Shown here piece after piece: positions 18,087 to 27,848 of a stretch of DNA of 64,000 nt. The DNA lies in NCBI RefSeq assembly GCF_030586465.1, contig NZ_JAUQYP010000001.1, positions 2,631,946-2,695,945 on the forward strand, in the 5' to 3' direction. The first letter of the stretch is position 1, and every line of letters starts with the position of its first letter. Origin of the DNA: Actinotalea lenta. GTDB taxonomy: Bacteria > Actinomycetota > Actinomycetes > Actinomycetales > Cellulomonadaceae. A model generated the notes under the pieces. It had not been told where the DNA came from. It worked only from the letters and a program-made list of their open reading frames with translations, and did not search any database. The translations under genes and the position numbers were made by a program.

Positions 18087-18471
18087 GCGGATGAGTCGGC
18101 CGGTACGCCGGGTTCTGTCCCTGTGCACGGTTGCCCCTGCACAGGTGGCGGCCATCCATCTACGACGTACGTTGCCGCACGCCTCCAGCGACCTACCCGG
18201 GAGCTCGGACGAGCAGCCCTCGAACGCTCCCTGTCTGGTCTTGCTCCAGGTGGGGTTTACCGAGCCGCACCGGTCGCCCGGTGCGCTGGTGGTCTCTTAC
18301 ACCGCCGTTTCACCCTTACCCCGTCCGAGGACGGGGCGGTCTGCTCTCTGTGGCACTGTCCCGCGGGTCACCCCGGGTGGGTGTTACCCACCACCTTGCT
18401 CTGCGGAGCCCGGACGTTCCTCGGCGCCGGGCCGGAGCCCGACGACGCGACCGCCTGGCCGACTCATCCGC
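18087..18471 (-). ncRNA. rnpB: RNase P RNA, type A
   Basis: Read on the minus strand, the 385-nt RNA opens with GCGGATGAGTCGGCC and ends with its exact complement, giving a 15-bp P1 helix. Conserved segments appear in order: GAGGAACGTCCGGGCT, ACAGTGCCACAGAGAG, GGTAAGGGTGAAACGG, GTAAGAGACCACC, GGTAAACCCCACC, AGATGGATG and ACAGAACCCGGCGTAC. It is the catalytic subunit that trims tRNA 5' ends. It lies downstream of the phosphatase gene and upstream of the GGDEF-EAL gene. Confidence 0.97.
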
Positions 18472-18478
18472 ATCGACA

Positions 18479-18484
18479 AGGGTA
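18479..18484 (-). promoter_or_regulatory. -10 box of rnpB
   Basis: Minus-strand TACCCT lies seven bases before the predicted 5' end at 18471. The matching -35 region (about 18502-18507, GTGAGG) overlaps the stop codon of the phosphatase gene. Confidence 0.6.
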
Positions 18485-18503
18485 GCCGAGCGCGGCGCCG
18501 TCC

Positions 18504-19247
18504 TCACAGGTCCGACGGCGTCCCCGCGCAGACCAGCTCGACCGTCCCGTCGGCCCACCGCCGCACGATGGTCAGCGACGCGGGCGGGATCCGGATGCCT
18601 CGCCAGGCGCTCGGCGGGGCTTGCAGGAGCCGGCCCAGCGCGGTGCGGATCGCCATCACGTGCGAGACGACCACGATGGAGTGACCGAGGTTGTCGGGCG
18701 TGAGCTCGGCGAGCAGGGCGGTCATGCGCTCCCCGACGTCCTCGAGGGACTCCCCGCCCGGCGCGCGCACGGCGGGGTCCAGGTGCCAGGCGCGGAACGT
18801 GCCGGGCGACGCCGCGTCGACCTCGTCCGGGGTCAGGCCCTCCCACGCGCCGAAGTCGCACTCCTGTGCGCGCCGGTCGGCGCGCACCTGCGCCCCCAGC
18901 CGCCGGCCGATGATCGTCGCGGTCTCGCGGGTGCGCACCATGGGTGAGGAGACCACGGCATCCGGGTGCGGCAGGTCCGTCCAGTGCGCGCGACCGATCC
19001 GGAACACCAGATCGGCGGCCCGGGCGGCCTGCACCCGGCCCGCCGCGCTCAGCCCGGGCCCGGGCACCCCAGACCCGGAGAGGCTGCGTGCGACGGTCGC
19101 CGCGGTCTCGCCGTGCCGGACCAGCACGAACGTCACGGGCTCGGCGTCGTCGAACCGCATCGCCGAGCCCGACGGGCGCCGCTCGCGCAGTGTGGGGCGG
19201 CGCGCCGGCGTCCCGTCGCCGGCCCCTTCGGCCGATCCGTCGGTCAC
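18504..19247 (-). CDS. Histidine phosphatase family protein
   Basis: This 247-residue protein has the phosphoglycerate-mutase fold: phospho-His motif VLVRHGETAAT near residue 41, SSPMVRTRETA, a GAWEGLTPDEV segment and the second catalytic His in VVVSHVMAIR. The first 35 residues are low-complexity (PARRPTLRERRPSGSAMRF). In related actinobacteria the equivalent gene between the zinc-ribbon gene and downstream loci encodes an RNase HI-phosphatase fusion; here only the phosphatase part is present. GTG 19247 overlaps the zinc-ribbon stop (GTGA). Confidence 0.88.
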   Translation of the reverse strand: MTDGSAEGAGDGTPARRPTLRERRPSGSAMRFDDAEPVTFVLVRHGETAATVARSLSGSGVPGPGLSAAGRVQAARAADLVFRIGRAHWTDLPHPDAVVSSPMVRTRETATIIGRRLGAQVRADRRAQECDFGAWEGLTPDEVDAASPGTFRAWHLDPAVRAPGGESLEDVGERMTALLAELTPDNLGHSIVVVSHVMAIRTALGRLLQAPPSAWRGIRIPPASLTIVRRWADGTVELVCAGTPSDL

Positions 19248-19978
19248 CGGGCGGATCCACGGATCAGGATCCGGCCGCACTCCTCGCAGCGCACGACCTG
19301 CTCCGGCGGGGCTGCGGTCAGGTGGGCGACGTCGCTCGGGTTCAGCTCGAGCCGGCAGCCCTCGCAGGTCCGCCCCCGCAGCGCCGCGACCGCGAGACCC
19401 CCGAGCTGGCCGCGCAACCGGTCGTAGAGCGCCATGAGCCCGGCGTCCAGCCCGGCAGCCTTCTGCTGACGCTCGGCGGCCACCTGCGTCGCCTCGGTGT
19501 CCAGCACGTCCACGGCGGACGCGAGCTCACGCTCGGCGGACGCCAGCTCCGCGGTGAGACGGTCCTGGGACTCGGTCGCCGCGGCCAGGGTCGCCTCGGC
19601 GGCCTCCAGGCGTTCCATCACCTCGAGCTCGATCTCCTCGAGCGCCTCGGCACGCCGGGCGAGCGACTCCACCTCGCCGGCCAGCGCCTGGACGTCCTTG
19701 GCGCTGCCACCGGACTGCATCCGGGCCTGGTCCCGCTCCGCGCGGGAGCGGACCTGCTCGACGTCCGCCTCGGCCTTGGTCAGCTCGCGACGCGTGTCAC
19801 CGACCACCGTGCGGGCCGCGGCGGCTGCTCGCTCCGCCTCGTCGAGGCGCTCGGAGATCTCGGCGACCTTCGCCCGCAGCGGATGGGTGCGACGCGCGTG
19901 GTCGAGCTGCTGGGCGCGGGTGTCCAGGGCCTGCACCTCCAGCAGACGGTGCTGGTCGGCCACGGGTGCGGTGGTCAC
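19244..19978 (-). CDS. Coiled-coil zinc-ribbon protein
   Basis: A 244-residue cytoplasmic protein. Residues about 5-180 are a long, heptad-like helical hairpin rich in Ala, Glu and Arg. Residues about 200-240 carry four Cys in TCEGCRLELNP and VRCEECGRILIR, a C4 zinc ribbon of the zf-RING_7 type. Homologues sit beside nif3-like genes in many actinobacteria, as here. A nucleic-acid or protein-binding role is likely but not defined. Both ends overlap neighbours in GTGA form. Confidence 0.88.
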   Translation of the reverse strand: MTTAPVADQHRLLEVQALDTRAQQLDHARRTHPLRAKVAEISERLDEAERAAAAARTVVGDTRRELTKAEADVEQVRSRAERDQARMQSGGSAKDVQALAGEVESLARRAEALEEIELEVMERLEAAEATLAAATESQDRLTAELASAERELASAVDVLDTEATQVAAERQQKAAGLDAGLMALYDRLRGQLGGLAVAALRGRTCEGCRLELNPSDVAHLTAAPPEQVVRCEECGRILIRGSAR

Positions 19979-21180
19979 GGATGTCCTCCGGTCGCTCGGT
20001 CGGTGGGGTCGAGGCGGAACGTCCACGGGTCGGTGGGCAGCATGCTGACCCGGGTGTCCACCGTAGTGCCGGGCCACCGGGCCGCGGCCTGCGCCTCCAG
20101 GCGCCGGGCGGCGCCCACGAGCCACGGCCACTCGCTCGCGGCGTGCGACACCTCGATCAGGTACGGCGTGCCACGGTCCGGGTCGCTGGTCCCGGCTTCC
20201 AGGGCGGCGCGTTCACGCAGCTCCGAGGCCGGGTGGTGGCGCAGGTCGGCGGTCACGTACACGTCGGCACCGCTCGCACGGACGGCATCGAACAGCGAGT
20301 CGCCTGCTCCCCCGACGACCGCGACGGTCCTCACCCGCGTGCCCGGGTCACCGGCCACGCGCACGCCCGTCGCAGTCCTCGGCAGCGCGTCGGCCACCTT
20401 CTGCGCGAGCGCTCGGAGGGTGGTCGGCTCGGCGAGCGCCCCGACCCGGCCGATGCCCACGGAGGACGGCAGCACGGCGGGCTCGAGCACGTCGAAAGCC
20501 ACCTCCTCGTACGGGTGGGCGGCGAGCATGGCCCGCAGCACGGCGGAGCGGCGGGCGCGCGGGGCGACCATCTCCAGCCGGTGCTCGGCGACCCGTTCGA
20601 CCCGCCCGGGTGCTCCGATGGCGGGACTGGCGTCCGCCCCGGGCAGGAAGGTCCCGGTTCCCTCCCCCAGGAACGCCGCCCGGCTGTAGCGGCCCACCTC
20701 TCCGGCGCCGGCCTCGGCCATGGCGTCCAGCACGGCCTGGGTGTGCTCCCGAGGGACGAACACCACGATCTTGTCCATCGCCGTGCCGGGCCGCGGGACG
20801 AGCGGGCGGGTCTGGTGCAGGCCGATCAGGTCGGCCAGCGCGTCAGCCACCCCCTCCTCCGCGGCATCGGCGTTGGTGTGGGCCGCGTGCAGCGCGCAGC
20901 CGCCCTGGATCAGGCGGTGCACGAGGGCCCCCTTGTAGCTGGTCGCTGCCACGAAGTGGACGGGCCGCAAGAACAGAGGGTGGTGGGTGACCAGCAGGTC
21001 GGCGCCCCACTCGACGGCCTCGTCGACGACGGCGGCGGTCGGGTCGACGGCGAACATCACGCGCCGCACCTCGGCTGCCGGGTCGCCGCAGACCGTGCCG
21101 GGCGCGTCCCACGGCTCCGCCGTGTCCGGTGGGAACCAGGAGTCCAGCAGACCGACGACGTCGGCGAGGGTCGGGCTCAC
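19975..21180 (-). CDS. Nif3-like dinuclear metal-centre protein
   Basis: The 401-residue protein has the split NIF3/YqfO arrangement: halves at about 1-140 and 280-400 flank an inserted alpha-beta domain (DKIVVFVPREHTQAVLDAM to HPYEEVAFDV). Metal ligands are visible in VTHHPLF, HAAHTNAD and EVSHAASE. Family members bind two metals on a hexameric ring and some act as GTP cyclohydrolase-type or unknown hydrolases. The canonical WDNVG stretch reads WDAPG here. GTG 21180 begins at the family start; it leads a four-gene run through rnpB. Confidence 0.9.
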   Translation of the reverse strand: MSPTLADVVGLLDSWFPPDTAEPWDAPGTVCGDPAAEVRRVMFAVDPTAAVVDEAVEWGADLLVTHHPLFLRPVHFVAATSYKGALVHRLIQGGCALHAAHTNADAAEEGVADALADLIGLHQTRPLVPRPGTAMDKIVVFVPREHTQAVLDAMAEAGAGEVGRYSRAAFLGEGTGTFLPGADASPAIGAPGRVERVAEHRLEMVAPRARRSAVLRAMLAAHPYEEVAFDVLEPAVLPSSVGIGRVGALAEPTTLRALAQKVADALPRTATGVRVAGDPGTRVRTVAVVGGAGDSLFDAVRASGADVYVTADLRHHPASELRERAALEAGTSDPDRGTPYLIEVSHAASEWPWLVGAARRLEAQAAARWPGTTVDTRVSMLPTDPWTFRLDPTDRATGGHP

Positions 21181-21199
21181 GCGGCCCACGCTACCGAGG

Positions 21200-22171
21200 T
21201 CAGCGACGTTCCCGCGCGGCCCGGACCATGGGCGCAACCGCGTGCCGGCCCGTGACGGGCCGGAAGTCCCGCGCCGCCCGGGCCAACGCCGCGACCTCGT
21301 CGTCCGCCAGCTCGATCTCGCCCGCGACGGCGTTGGACTCGACCTGCTCGAGGCTGGACGCCCCAGGGATCGCCACCACGCCCGGGTGGTGCACGAGATA
21401 CGCCAGGGCGGCCTGCGACATCGTCACGTCGTGGGCGTCGGCGACCTCACGCAGGGTCGCCAGGAGCGGCGCAGCCCGTTCGAGGTTCTCCGGCAGGAAC
21501 AGCGGGTTGATCCGCCGCACCCGCCCCGCCGGCGGGTTGTCGGCCGAGTAGCGCCCGGACAGCAGGCCCTGCGCCAGCGGGCTGTAGGCGATGACGAGCC
21601 GATCCTTCGCGGCCGCGTAGGGCAGCAGGTCGTCCTCGGGCCCGCGGTGGGCAAGGCTGTACTGCACCTGGTTGGACAGCACGGGCCGGCCCAGCGCCTC
21701 CTCGGCGCGCACCCACCGCTCCAGGGAGTAGTTGCTCACGCCGACCTGGTCCACCAGCCCGACGTCCTGGAGCGCACGCATGCCTGCCATCGTTCGGGCA
21801 TCGGACACCACGGGGTTCGGCTGGTGAACCTGGTACAGGTCCAGCCTCTGGACGCCCAGCCGGTTCGCGCTGGCCACGGCGCGCTGCTCGACGACCGGCG
21901 CGATGGGGAAGACCGGGAAGATCTTCGTGGCGACCACGGCCTCCTCGCGGCGCTCGCGCAACGCCGCCCCCAGCAGGCGCTCGCTGCGGCCGGTGCCGTA
22001 GATCTCGGCCGTGTCCAGCACGGTGATGCCGCTGTCCAGGGCGCGCTCGACGAGGCCGGCCGTGCGCTCCTCGTACGCCGAGCCGTAGCCCCACTCCTTG
22101 GACCCGAACTGCCAGGTGCCGAGCCCGATGACGGAGACCTTGGTGCCCAGAGGGCTGTCGACGTAGCGCAT
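21200..22171 (-). CDS. Aldo/keto reductase
   Basis: This 323-residue TIM-barrel oxidoreductase shows LGLGTWQFG-type start, catalytic Asp and Tyr in LDTAEIYGTGRSE, Lys in VATKIFP and His in YQVHQPNP. NADPH-binding residues lie in SYSPLAQGLL and IPGASSLEQVESN. It resembles the AKR subgroup acting on sugar or general aldehydes; the substrate is unknown. ATG 22171 is chosen; it lies 79 bp from the tRNA gene upstream. Confidence 0.9.
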   Translation of the reverse strand: MRYVDSPLGTKVSVIGLGTWQFGSKEWGYGSAYEERTAGLVERALDSGITVLDTAEIYGTGRSERLLGAALRERREEAVVATKIFPVFPIAPVVEQRAVASANRLGVQRLDLYQVHQPNPVVSDARTMAGMRALQDVGLVDQVGVSNYSLERWVRAEEALGRPVLSNQVQYSLAHRGPEDDLLPYAAAKDRLVIAYSPLAQGLLSGRYSADNPPAGRVRRINPLFLPENLERAAPLLATLREVADAHDVTMSQAALAYLVHHPGVVAIPGASSLEQVESNAVAGEIELADDEVAALARAARDFRPVTGRHAVAPMVRAARERR

Positions 22172-22250
22172 GGGCACAGTCAACCCGCGCGACGGCACGG
22201 ACGCGAGCCGATCGCACCCGGCTCGCGCCGACGGCCCGGGGGGGCGGCAG

Positions 22251-22324
22251 TGGGCCCGGCCGGTCTCGAACCGACGACCTCCGCGGTGTAAGCGCGGCGC
22301 TCTGACCACCTGAGCTACAGGCCC
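22251..22324 (-). tRNA. tRNA-Val (UAC)
   Basis: The cloverleaf closes with acceptor GGGCCTG/CGGGCCC, D arm GCTCAGGTGGTCAGAGC, anticodon stem CCGCG with loop CTTACAC (anticodon UAC), and T arm GTCGG TTCGAGA CCGGC. The discriminator is A and CCA is not encoded. Confidence 0.95.
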
Positions 22325-22388
22325 ATGCGGAGCCTACCTGCCCAGGTCAGCGCCCCGGGACCCCCGGCACACCGCGGGCGGGCCGGCC

Positions 22389-22796
22389 TCAGCGGCCCTT
22401 GCGTGTCCCGAGCCGGGTCCCCGACCAGGCCGGACCGATCGCGACCGTGCTCGTCGCGTGCAGCCCCGCAGTCGTGGCGGCCTCCTCGATCTCGGTGTGC
22501 ACGACGGTCCCGGGCCGGCCGGTCTTCGGCGTGAAGAGCCACACGAAGCCGCCGTCGTCCAGGGTGGTGCACACGTCCAGCAGGGCGTCCGTCAGGTCGC
22601 CGTCGCCGTCGCGCCACCAGAGCACCACGGCGTCGATCACGTCGTCGAAGTCTTCGTCGGCCATGTCCTGGCCGGTGGCGGCCGCGATGTCCGCCCGGAT
22701 CTGCTCGTCAACGTCGTCGCCGTAGCCGAATTCCTGGACCACCTGGCCATGCTCGAAGCCGAGGCGGAGGCCGCCGTTCGTCGCGGTCGATCCCAC
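22389..22796 (-). CDS. DUF3052 family protein
   Basis: About 135 residues, acidic and soluble: [23 protein letters not shown] near the start, [32 protein letters not shown] and a final [13 protein letters not shown]. These fit the actinobacterial DUF3052 family, which sits beside aceE in mycobacteria and streptomycetes. The function is unknown. GTG 22796 has GAGAGGAA about nine bases upstream; GTG 22835 is an alternative. It diverges from aceE. Confidence 0.85.
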   Translation of the reverse strand: MGSTATNGGLRLGFEHGQVVQEFGYGDDVDEQIRADIAAATGQDMADEDFDDVIDAVVLWWRDGDGDLTDALLDVCTTLDDGGFVWLFTPKTGRPGTVVHTEIEEAATTAGLHATSTVAIGPAWSGTRLGTRKGR

Positions 22797-23043
22797 CGGT
22801 GCCGGTTCCTCTCGGTCATGCCGTGCCTGTCGCACGAACTCACTGGCTCAAGACCACAGCATCCCGCAGCAGTCCGGCAAGTGCCAGACTCGTACCTCAG
22901 GTGTCCGGTTCGTGCACCCCGGTGTGACACAGGCCTTTGGACCCACGAGAATGCATGGGACGACCGCGCTCGCGCCGACGACGCGCACGCGGCGCCGAGA
23001 CCCGCCGGCCGACCGGCTGCGCGCGGGACGGACGAGAGGTGAG
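22797..23043. promoter_or_regulatory. Divergent control region DUF3052/aceE
   Basis: About 250 bp with no convincing gene. It is less GC-rich than its surroundings around 22840-22930 and should contain both promoters; I could not fix a -10 or an operator. Confidence 0.4.
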
Positions 23044-25794
23044 GTGCCCCTGGTGGCGAGGAAAGAGACGACCGGGCCGCTGATCAACGGACTGCTCAGC
23101 CAGGTCCCGGACTTCGACCCCGAGGAGACCGGCGAGTGGCTCGAGGCCCTCGACGAGCTCGTCGACGAGCGCGGCGGCCCGCGTGCCCGCTACGTCCTGC
23201 TGTCCCTGCTGCGACGCGCGCGGGAGCGCAACGTCGCGATCCCCACCTCGTTGACCACCCCGTACGTCAACACGATCGGCGTGCACGAGGAGCCCTACTT
23301 CCCCGGCGACGAGCAGACCGAGCGGCTGTACCGCCGGCTGGTGCGCTGGAACGCCGCGGTGATGGTCACCCGTGCCCAGCGGCCGGACGTCGCGGTCGGC
23401 GGCCACATCTCGTCCTACGCGTCGGTGTCCACGCTCTACGAGGTGGGCCTCAACCACTTCTTCAAGGGTAAGGACCACCCCGGCGGCGGCGACCAGGTCT
23501 ACTTCCAGGGCCACGCCGCGCCGGGCGTGTATGCCCGCGCCTACCTCGAGGGCCGCCTCACCGAGGAGCAGCTCGACGCGTTCCGGCAGGAGAAGTCCGG
23601 CCCGCACGGCGGCCTGTCCTCCTACCCGCACCCGCGCCTGATGCCGGACCTGTGGGAGTTCCCCACGGTGTCCATGGGCCTTGGCCCGGCCTCGGCGATC
23701 TACCAGGCCTGGTTCAACAGGTACCTGCACATGCGCGGCATCAAGGACACCTCCCAGCAGCGCGTGTGGGCGTTCCTCGGCGACGGCGAGATGGACGAGC
23801 CGGAGAGCCGCGGCATGCTCCAGCTCGCCGCGCAGCAGGGCCTGGACAACCTGACGTTCGTCATCAACGCCAACCTGCAGCGCCTGGACGGACCGGTGCG
23901 CGGCAACGGCAAGATCATCCAGGAGCTCGAGGCGCAGTTCCGCGGCGCGGGCTGGAACGTCATCAAGGTGATCTGGGGCCGCGGCTGGGACGTGCTGCTC
24001 AACGCAGACAAGGACCGCGCGCTCGTCAACATCATGAACGAGACCCTGGACGGCGACTACCAGACGTTCCGGGCCAACGACGGCGCCTACATCCGCGAGC
24101 ACTTCTTCGGGCGCGACCCGCGCACCAAGGCACTCGTGGAGAAGATGACCGACGACGAGATCTGGGCGCTCAAGCGCGGCGGTCACGACTACCGCAAGAT
24201 GTACGCGGCCTACGCAGCCGCGGTGGAGCACACCGGGCAGCCCACCGTCGTCATCGCGCACACCGTCAAGGGCTACGGCCTGGGCACGTCGTTCGCGGGC
24301 CGCAACGCGACCCACCAGATGAAGAAGCTCAAGCAGGACGACCTCAAGCAGCTGCGGGACTTCCTGCACCTGCCGATCAGCGACGAGCAGCTCGAGGACC
24401 CGTACAACGCGCCGTACTACCACCCCGGGATGGACGCGCCGGAGATCCAGTACATGCTGGCCCGCCGCAAGGTCCTGGGCGGTTTCGTCCCCGAGCGCCG
24501 CACCCAGCACGTCCCGGTGAAGCTCCCGCCGGAGTCGGCGTACAGCCTGCTCGCCAAGGGTTCGGGCAACCAGCACGTGGCCACGACGATGGCCTTCGTC
24601 CGGCTCCTGAAGGACCTGATGAAGGACAAGGACTTCGGCCACCGGATCGTGCCGATCATCCCCGACGAGGCCCGCACGTTCGGGCTGGACTCGGTGTTCC
24701 CGACGGCCAAGATCTTCAACACGCTCGGCCAGAACTACGTCTCGGTGGACGCGGATCTGATGCTCTCCTACAAGGAGGCCCAGAACGGGCAGGTCATGCA
24801 CACCGGCATCAACGAGGCCGGCTCAGCGGCGGTCTTCCAGTCGGTGGGCACCTCCTACGCCACGCAGGGCGAGCCGATGGTGCCGGTCTACATCTTCTAC
24901 TCGATGTTCGGGTTCCAGCGCACCGGCGACCAGTTCTGGGCCGCCGGTGACCAGATGACCCGCGGGTTCATCGTCGGCGCCACCGCCGGTCGCACCACGC
25001 TGACCGGAGAGGGGCTCCAGCACGCCGACGGGCACTCGCCGCTGCTGGCCCAGACCAACCCGGCGGTGGTGCACTACGACCCCGCCTACGGGTACGAGAT
25101 CCGGCACATCGTCCGGGACGGGCTCAACCGGATGTACGGCGAGGACGACCCGCGCGACCCGAACGTCATGTACTACCTCACGGTCTACAACGAGCCGATG
25201 CAGCAGCCGGCGGAGCCGGAGGACGTGGACGTCGAGGGCATCCTGCGGGGCCTGCACCGCATCCACCGCAGCGACGCGGCCGGGCCCACGGTGCAGCTGA
25301 TGGCTTCCGGTGTCGGTGTGCCGTGGGCCCTGGAGGCCGCCGAGCTCCTCGCGGCCGACTGGGGCGTGTCGGCCGACGTGTGGTCGGTGACCTCGTGGAA
25401 CGAGCTGCGCCGCGACGGCGTGGCCACCGACGAGCACAACTACCTGCACCCCGAGGCCGAGCGGCGCACGGCGTACCTGTCCGAGAAGCTCCGCGACGCG
25501 AACGGACCGTTCGTGGCCACCTCCGACTACAACCACCTGGTCGCGGACCAGGTGCGCAAGTGGGTGCCCGGCGACTACGAGGTGCTGGGCGCCGACGGGT
25601 TCGGGTTCTCCGACACCCGCGCCGCGGCTCGTCGGTTCTTCAAGATCGACGGCCCGTCGATGGTGGTCAAGGCCCTGCAGATGCTCGCGCAGCGCGGCGA
25701 GGTCGCCAAGGAGGCCCCCGCGCAGGCGATCGAGAAGTACTCGCTGCACGACGTGCGCGCGGGCTCGTCCGGCATGGCCGGCGGCGACGCGTAG
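23044..25794 (+). CDS. aceE: Pyruvate dehydrogenase E1, homodimeric type
   Basis: About 916 residues, the normal length for actinobacterial AceE. It decarboxylates pyruvate with thiamine diphosphate and passes acetyl to E2 lipoyl groups, feeding acetyl-CoA to the fab genes nearby. The cofactor motif is [14 protein letters not shown] followed by [12 protein letters not shown]; substrate-loop signatures [18 protein letters not shown] and [17 protein letters not shown] are present. The reading frame opens earlier (22912), but GTG 23044 fits the family N-terminus and follows GAGAGGTGAG; GTG 23053 is nearly as good. Confidence 0.95.
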   Translation: MPLVARKETTGPLINGLLSQVPDFDPEETGEWLEALDELVDERGGPRARYVLLSLLRRARERNVAIPTSLTTPYVNTIGVHEEPYFPGDEQTERLYRRLVRWNAAVMVTRAQRPDVAVGGHISSYASVSTLYEVGLNHFFKGKDHPGGGDQVYFQGHAAPGVYARAYLEGRLTEEQLDAFRQEKSGPHGGLSSYPHPRLMPDLWEFPTVSMGLGPASAIYQAWFNRYLHMRGIKDTSQQRVWAFLGDGEMDEPESRGMLQLAAQQGLDNLTFVINANLQRLDGPVRGNGKIIQELEAQFRGAGWNVIKVIWGRGWDVLLNADKDRALVNIMNETLDGDYQTFRANDGAYIREHFFGRDPRTKALVEKMTDDEIWALKRGGHDYRKMYAAYAAAVEHTGQPTVVIAHTVKGYGLGTSFAGRNATHQMKKLKQDDLKQLRDFLHLPISDEQLEDPYNAPYYHPGMDAPEIQYMLARRKVLGGFVPERRTQHVPVKLPPESAYSLLAKGSGNQHVATTMAFVRLLKDLMKDKDFGHRIVPIIPDEARTFGLDSVFPTAKIFNTLGQNYVSVDADLMLSYKEAQNGQVMHTGINEAGSAAVFQSVGTSYATQGEPMVPVYIFYSMFGFQRTGDQFWAAGDQMTRGFIVGATAGRTTLTGEGLQHADGHSPLLAQTNPAVVHYDPAYGYEIRHIVRDGLNRMYGEDDPRDPNVMYYLTVYNEPMQQPAEPEDVDVEGILRGLHRIHRSDAAGPTVQLMASGVGVPWALEAAELLAADWGVSADVWSVTSWNELRRDGVATDEHNYLHPEAERRTAYLSEKLRDANGPFVATSDYNHLVADQVRKWVPGDYEVLGADGFGFSDTRAAARRFFKIDGPSMVVKALQMLAQRGEVAKEAPAQAIEKYSLHDVRAGSSGMAGGDA

Positions 25795-25807
25795 CGGGTG
25801 TCGGCGC

Positions 25808-25845
25808 GGGCCGGCCGCCACGGGTGAACCCGTGGCGGCCGGCCC
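25808..25845. terminator. Bidirectional hairpin between aceE and 5'-nucleotidase gene
   Basis: A perfect 17-bp inverted repeat (25808-25824 with 25829-25845) closes on a TGAA loop. It lies 14 bp after the aceE stop and six bp after the stop of the convergent gene, and should end both transcripts; there is no T-run. Confidence 0.85.
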
Positions 25846-25850
25846 TCGGT

Positions 25851-27686
25851 TCACGGCGTGATCGTCAGCGGGTCACCCATATAGGTGAGCCGCCAGTCGG
25901 GGTTCGTCGAGCTGAACAGGGCCGGGTCGATCGTCCCCTGCGCAGTCACCCAGTCGATCAGCAGCTGCCTGATCTCGACCAGTCGGTTGTCGACGACCGG
26001 AGCGGTCGTCACGCCGGGGAAGCCGCCGCCACCGGACTGGCGGTAGTTGTTGATCGCGACGACGAACTCGGCGTCGTCGGCGACCGGCACGCCGCCGTAG
26101 GCGAGGTCCACGATCCTCGACCCCACCGGCTGGGACAGGTCGATGTCGTAGGTCAGGGGTGCGTCCAGCCCGAACATGACGTCGTAGTTGTAGTCCGGCG
26201 TCCCGCTCGGGGCAGTGGGCGTCACGGCGTTGGTGACCTGGTCGGCCGGGTAGGTCCCGGGGCCGGGCACGGCCTGGAAGTACTGCGCGGACTTCTCCAG
26301 GTAGGCCTTGACCTCTGCACCCGTGAGCCGGATGCCCAGCAGCGTGTTGTCGTAGATGTACAGCCCGGCGATGTCGCGCAGCGACACGTCACCGGCCGGG
26401 ATCGAGGCCGCCCGGTTGAACGGCGCTGCGATGGACAGCACGGGAAGCTCAGCGTCCGCCCCGGTGAGGTTGGCCTTGACCGACGACGCCTGGACGTAGT
26501 TGATGAAGTCCAGAGCGGCTGCGTCCTCGTACCGCGCTGTCGCCGCCGAGAGCTCCTCGGTGGACGTCCCGATGACCGAGTTCACGTAGTCGACGACGGT
26601 CTGCTGGTCGTCGGCGAGGAGCGACACGATCGCAGGATCCTCCGGAACCGTGTTGGCGTTGAGCACCTGAGAGCTCACGTCGTCGACGGTCCAGTGACCG
26701 TGGTGCAGCGTGAGGTCGATGTCGAACACGCTGAGCCGCTCGCCCCACTTCAGCGGCTCGGACAGCACGACGTCCTTGCCGGTCTGCTGGTTGACCACCA
26801 CGCGTTCGGCGATCTCCTTGTGCGCGTGGCCCACCAGGATCGCGTCGATGCCCGGCACCTGCTCGGCGACGAGCGTCGCAGCGTTCTCCGGGAACGGCAG
26901 CGCGTCACCGTAGGACGAGGAGGTGTCCGCACCGGAGTGCGCGGCGACGATCACCACGTCGGCGCCGGCCTTGCGCAGCTTGGGCACCCAGACCTTCGCC
27001 TCCTCCACCAGGCCGGAGAAGTTCAGCCGTCCCTCGACGTTGGCCTTGTCCCAGATCGCGATGCCGGGGTTCGTCAGGCCGAGGATGCCGACCTTGATGG
27101 GTACTCCGGGTCCGGCACGGACCATCTTGATGACGTAGGGCTGGAACGCCGGCCGGCCGGTACGGTCGTCGATCGCATTCGCACCGAGCAGCGGGAAGTC
27201 GAGCTGGCTCTTGAACGCCTGCAGGACGTCCAGCCCGTAGTTGAACTCGTGGTTGCCCAGAGCGGCAGCGTCGTAGCCGATGGCGTTCATCGCGGCGGCC
27301 ATGGGATGGGTGGTGCCGTTGGTGATCGGGTCGACCTTGGCGTAGTAGTAGTCCAGCGGGGTGCCTTGGATGGTGTCACCGGCGTCGATGAGCAGGGTGT
27401 TCGCCCGCCCCTTGTCCGCTCTCACCTGGTTCACCAGGGTCGAGATCTTCGCCAGCCCGACGTCGTCGTGGGCGGAGTCGTCGAACTCGGCATTCTTGAA
27501 GTAGTCCCAGTTGACCGCGTTCCCGTGCAGATCGGTGGTTCCCATCACGGTGAGCTCGTAGCTGCGGTCCCCCCCGCCCCAGCCCACGCCGTGCTCGCCG
27601 GCGGCGGCCGGCGCGGCGGCTGCCAGGACGAGCGTTGCGGCGGTGAGCAGGCCGAGCGATCTGGTTCGTCGAGTGGTTGTCGACAT
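25851..27686 (-). CDS. Secreted bifunctional 5'-nucleotidase/metallophosphoesterase
   Basis: The 611-residue protein starts with a signal peptide (basic MSTTTRRTR, hydrophobic core, cleavage near APAAAGE). The metallophosphoesterase domain shows MGTTDLHGN, DAGDTIQGTP, ALGNHEFNYG, VAAHSG and LVGHAHKEI. The C-terminal 5'-nucleotidase domain has IAAPFNRAA, IYDNTLLGIRLTG and NNYRQSGGGGFPG, the nucleotide-stacking loop. It would release phosphate and nucleosides from external nucleotides. AAGGAGA lies ahead of the ATG. No cell-wall anchor is seen at the C-terminus. Confidence 0.93.
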   Translation of the reverse strand: MSTTTRRTRSLGLLTAATLVLAAAAPAAAGEHGVGWGGGDRSYELTVMGTTDLHGNAVNWDYFKNAEFDDSAHDDVGLAKISTLVNQVRADKGRANTLLIDAGDTIQGTPLDYYYAKVDPITNGTTHPMAAAMNAIGYDAAALGNHEFNYGLDVLQAFKSQLDFPLLGANAIDDRTGRPAFQPYVIKMVRAGPGVPIKVGILGLTNPGIAIWDKANVEGRLNFSGLVEEAKVWVPKLRKAGADVVIVAAHSGADTSSSYGDALPFPENAATLVAEQVPGIDAILVGHAHKEIAERVVVNQQTGKDVVLSEPLKWGERLSVFDIDLTLHHGHWTVDDVSSQVLNANTVPEDPAIVSLLADDQQTVVDYVNSVIGTSTEELSAATARYEDAAALDFINYVQASSVKANLTGADAELPVLSIAAPFNRAASIPAGDVSLRDIAGLYIYDNTLLGIRLTGAEVKAYLEKSAQYFQAVPGPGTYPADQVTNAVTPTAPSGTPDYNYDVMFGLDAPLTYDIDLSQPVGSRIVDLAYGGVPVADDAEFVVAINNYRQSGGGGFPGVTTAPVVDNRLVEIRQLLIDWVTAQGTIDPALFSSTNPDWRLTYMGDPLTITP

Positions 27687-27802
27687 GGATCGATCTCCTT
27701 TGATCGGTGCCCGGATCAGGCGCAGCCATCCTTCACCCACCTGGCCTAGCGGGACAACGGTCCGGCGACCTCGGGCACACGTCAGCGCCGCGCCGCACAC
27801 CG

Positions 27803-27825
27803 GTCACCGGCCACCGCACGGTGAC
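27803..27825 (-). terminator. Possible hairpin downstream of the TPR-like gene
   Basis: GTCACCG and CGGTGAC form a 7-bp stem with a nine-base loop, starting 24 bp past the stop of the gene at 27849 and 117 bp before the nucleotidase start. Confidence 0.4.
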
Positions 27826-27848
27826 GAGCGCAGCGCCCGCGCGAGCAG

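Noticed and set aside
17988-18155. N-terminal extension of the GGDEF-EAL protein
   Set aside because: It would run into the 3' part of RNase P RNA; the ATG at 17987 has a ribosome site and fits better.
22897-24801. 634-codon minus-strand frame over aceE
   Set aside because: Antisense shadow; the plus-strand frame has all AceE motifs.
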